Assembly: GCF_028858725.1 (NCBI RefSeq)
Contig: NC_084761.1
Location: 20,490,501 to 20,554,500, forward strand
Reading direction: 5' to 3'
Length of the DNA: 64,000 bases
From: Colius striatus
Taxonomy: Eukaryota; Chordata; Aves; Coliiformes; Coliidae
Every line of letters begins with the position of its first letter. Position 1 is the first letter of the stretch. The position numbers and the translations under genes are program-made. Below the pieces are notes generated by a model that worked only from the letters and a program-made list of their open reading frames with translations, did no database searches and was not told the origin of the DNA. Below, piece by piece: positions 61,241 to 64,000 of the stretch.

Positions 61241-62154
61241 GACAGAGAGCTGTAGAGAGTGATCAGCCTGAGATTTGTTCCTCAACAGCAGGTTAACCCA
61301 GTGCAGAAGTAAATAGGCTGAGTAACCTTTTTTTTTTTTCTGAAAAAAACCCCTAAAAAATCAATTACTAGGTCCATAAAAGCATTTTTTAAAGCTTTAA
61401 AGTATTAGCTGGATCTGCCTCCAAAACCCACAGGACTGTTTGTTTTCCCAGTGACTCCTTTCCCCAGCCCTTTAGGCCAGAGTTTACTCCCCTGGGCCAT
61501 CACCATTCCTGCATCAACTGCACAAACAACCAGCAAGTAAACAGGCTCATACCTCATCTCATTTTTCTTCTGTACTGCATTGAGCACTTTCCTAAAGAAG
61601 CAGCATTTTCTTCCTCGTGACACCCCAAACACAAAAACAGACTCAGCAAAAGTTTCTAGCCAGCTAGGAGGAGATGAACAGCAATTATACAGGAGGGACC
61701 AGCTCACAGGTGATGCTTGTGCTGCCCAGCTCACACCAAGGGCTTCCAGCAGCTGCAAGGAGCAAGTAATTTATTTCCTCAGGGGATAATTCTGCTGCCT
61801 TGGTGCTAAAGTAATTGCACAAAACACAGTAGTCCTAAAATCCCACATATCATTTTTTCCATCGACAAGATGGATGACGTATGGCTTTAAGTCCCAGTTT
61901 CAGAGTGTAGAGCTCAGTGCTGCCTAAAGCCAGGTGTTCAGGTCAAGTTAAGGGAGGGCAGTAGCCAAGTGGAGAAGCCTTTGGAGACCTGTAGCGTGGC
62001 CCAGCACTGCCACTGTGTGTGCATGACACAGTCCACACTCCCTACTAGAAAGTTAGCTCAAAATACCCATTAGAGCATTTTAACAATCTCATCTCCTCCT
62101 GTGACAGGAAGGGATGGGGTTTCTGGAGGAGCTGGTGCACTCGTTGAGCTGGGA
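61241..62154. other. Intergenic DNA, nothing recognised
   Basis: About 0.9 kb without a recognised gene or repeat, apart from a short poly-T run near 61329. Confidence 0.5.
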
Positions 62155-62457
62155 TGTCATTAATATTTACAATTTATATTTATATAAACGGTGGATGTCA
62201 GGAGGTTGGGGCATCCCTTTTCTGTTGTATCTAGTGACAGGACAATGGGTAATGGGATGAAGCTGGAACACAGAAAGTTCCATTTAAACATAAGAAAAAA
62301 AGGATGTGGACTCTCCTTCCTTGGAGGTCTTCAACACCTGCCTGGACACATTCCTGTGCGACTTGATCTAGGTGACCCTGCTTCTGCAGTGGGGTTGGAC
62401 TAGATGATCTCTAAAGGTCCCTTCCAACCCCTACCATTCTATGATTCTATGACTCTT
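62155..62457 (+). mobile_element. CR1 LINE 3' end, plus strand
   Basis: A 5'-truncated CR1: GACAGGACAATGGGTAATGG, GAAAGTTCCATTTAAACATA, GGTTGGACTAGATGATCTC and the end CTATGATTCTATGACTC. It belongs to the same type as the copy at 2270 but lacks about 60 bases before GTGGACTCTCC that the latter has (the GTGAGGGAGCCCTGGCACAG part). Confidence 0.93.
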
Positions 62458-63555
62458 ACAATTCTCTGTCATTGGGATGGCTGCTCGTAATGCCAGCGGA
62501 GCTGGAGGCTTCGATAGTTGCTGCTCCCCCAGCCCCACGTCCTCACCAATGGTTATTCCTGGCCAAGGAACAACACACATGAAAAAGCAAAGTTTGGTCA
62601 GGACCCTCCGCTGCTGGCAGAGGTGGGCAGGAAGATGCTGTGTTGCTCCGGGGCCTGCTGGCCAACCCCATGGCTGCTTCCCCAGGCGGGGGGCATCACC
62701 CAAAGCCCAGGGTCCCTCTGCCATTAAACAACGAGGCCTAGTAGCAGCATGACAGAATGCTCAAAGTGAGGCGCTTGCAGGCCCGAGCCACCAAGGAGCC
62801 ACACTGGGCCTCAGCAAACCTCTCCTTTCACTTGGTCTCACCCTCAGTAACATGAAATGGCTAAACACCACCACAGTGACCTGCATTTGGTCCCCTACTG
62901 GACCCATCATCTACAGTCTTGTCTAATCCCAGGTTCAATTCAGAGTCCTGAGGCATTGAGCCCCTCAAGGGCCTTCTCTGCATGCCAGAATGATCTTCAG
63001 GGAGGTTGATGAGTGTCCTCACCTCAGCACCAGGGCTTGGGGAGCCCCCACCTCCACCAGCACCTCTCTGAGATGAATGCTCCACATTCTTTCACAGCTG
63101 AGATGGCTCTCAGCAAGAAACAGGCTGAAAAAGGGCCCATCAAAACCCGCTGCTGTGGGGCTGGGATCTGAACTGGGCTCCTGCCTTCTCTCACTGCCTG
63201 GTGCCCACTGACTTACAGAGACAGGACTTGGGTCTCTGCACCTTTATCTGGGAACAAGTTTTATTTCACTCCCCCAAAAGCTTCAATGTATTATCTCAAG
63301 AGAAAGTATTTCTATCATTAAAAGTTACTTTTACAGTCAGATATCCTAAACTTCTTATGAGGAGTTCTGGGAAGTTAGAAGACTTTCCCTCCACTTTTTA
63401 CCTGTATTTGTAGACCTTTCCTAAGCACCTTCCCCTCCCAAGAGCCACTGAGCACCCTCCCTTGGAGACAATGACTATGACAACAGTGGTATGAGAATCT
63501 CGATTCAGTCAAACGATGACTATATAAAGAGGAAAAAATAAACACACAAACTCTC
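62458..63555. other. Intergenic DNA, nothing recognised
   Basis: About 1.1 kb without a recognised exon or repeat. The short open frames are not conserved-looking. Confidence 0.5.
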
Positions 63556-64000
63556 TGATAAATGCATAAAGTTACTTTATTTTCAGTATACATTTAATTT
63601 TGAAAAATATAAATGCTAAAATATCTCATCATCTTCATCTTTTGATTCCATAAAAGTCACAATAGAAAGCTTCATAAAACTGTAAAATACTATAATGTGA
63701 TAAGGAATTTTGTGGTTTATATTACAGGAAAAAAAAAATCACTTAATATATTGAAATGTTTTCTGCTTTTTTCCTTTTTGTTCCACCATCTTGATCCACT
63801 TCACTTTACATTAAGTTTCCTCCAAAGTCAATACAGCCTTACAAGAATTAAAAACAATAATAAAAGTATCTGAAAGTGCGTGTTGATTCAAAAACAAACA
63901 AAATAAACCCCAAAGGTGTATCTGCCACGATGACAAATAAGTGTGGGCTACAGAGGCAGAGGGCCACCACGCTGCTGGGGCTGGGACAAGGCGGGTGGTG
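63556..64000 (-). other. Candidate 3' UTR end of a minus-strand gene, possibly SLC4A4
   Basis: On the minus strand this AT-rich stretch ends in a canonical AATAAA (complement of TTTATT at 63576-63581) preceded by AT-rich sequence with long A and T runs, which looks like the end of a vertebrate 3' UTR. In the conserved vertebrate order, the next gene after GC is SLC4A4, facing it tail to tail, which would put its 3' end here on the minus strand. No coding codons are visible, so the gene name is an inference from order alone and is left out of the symbol field. Confidence 0.3.

Noticed and set aside
1-64000. CRISPR arrays, operons, tRNA or rRNA genes, toxin systems
   Set aside because: None was seen. 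The sequence is vertebrate nuclear DNA, and the only regular arrays are the minisatellite and the AGAGG microsatellite.

Overview
This window is nuclear DNA from a bird. Three things show this: many CR1 LINE copies with the avian 3' end (closing in ATTCTATG-type octamers), short introns, and two genes whose proteins read like the known avian versions. Two host genes can be supported exon by exon. NPFFR2 (neuropeptide FF receptor 2, a class A GPCR) lies on the minus strand with coding exons between 21005 and 23389. GC (vitamin D-binding protein, albumin family) lies on the plus strand from about 50957 to 56028, with 12 coding exons and a non-coding last exon. The divergent order NPFFR2(-) / GC(+) is what the vertebrate SLC4A4-GC-NPFFR2-ADAMTS3 block predicts. 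On that order, the AT-rich sequence with a minus-strand poly(A) signal at 63576 may be the 3' end of SLC4A4, but no coding sequence is seen there.

Layout. 1-21 kb: gene-poor, AT-rich DNA with a head-to-head pair of CR1 pieces (2.27-3.84 kb), a 32-bp AT palindrome (10.23 kb) and an old CR1 piece (19.03 kb). 21.0-23.4 kb: the three NPFFR2 coding exons, joined by two introns of about 570 bp. 23.4-45.2 kb: mostly unannotatable intergenic DNA or NPFFR2 5' intron, holding a deleted CR1 (27.5-28.8 kb), an LTR-type retroviral fossil (29.5-29.8 kb) and two small CR1 ends (35.5 and 35.9 kb). 45.2-48.6 kb: the least expected stretch, with two CpG islands, a CTCF-like motif, a G-quadruplex-type tract, a decayed GCTCCAGCT-rich region and a 13-unit GC-rich minisatellite. 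48.7-50.8 kb: a CR1 piece and the GC upstream region. 50.8-56.0 kb: GC with an HNF1-like site and a TATA box. 56.0-64 kb: intergenic DNA with three more CR1 pieces.

The two genes are neighbours by descent and do not form a pathway. NPFFR2 is a neuronal receptor for RF-amide peptides; GC is a liver-secreted carrier of vitamin D sterols and scavenger of actin. The CpG-island block between them is a reasonable candidate for a distal NPFFR2 promoter, a boundary element or an unannotated transcript, and sequence alone does not decide. I see no CRISPR array, prokaryotic operon, rRNA or tRNA gene, or clearly new system. The many short open frames elsewhere look like chance, CR1 or GC-rich frames.
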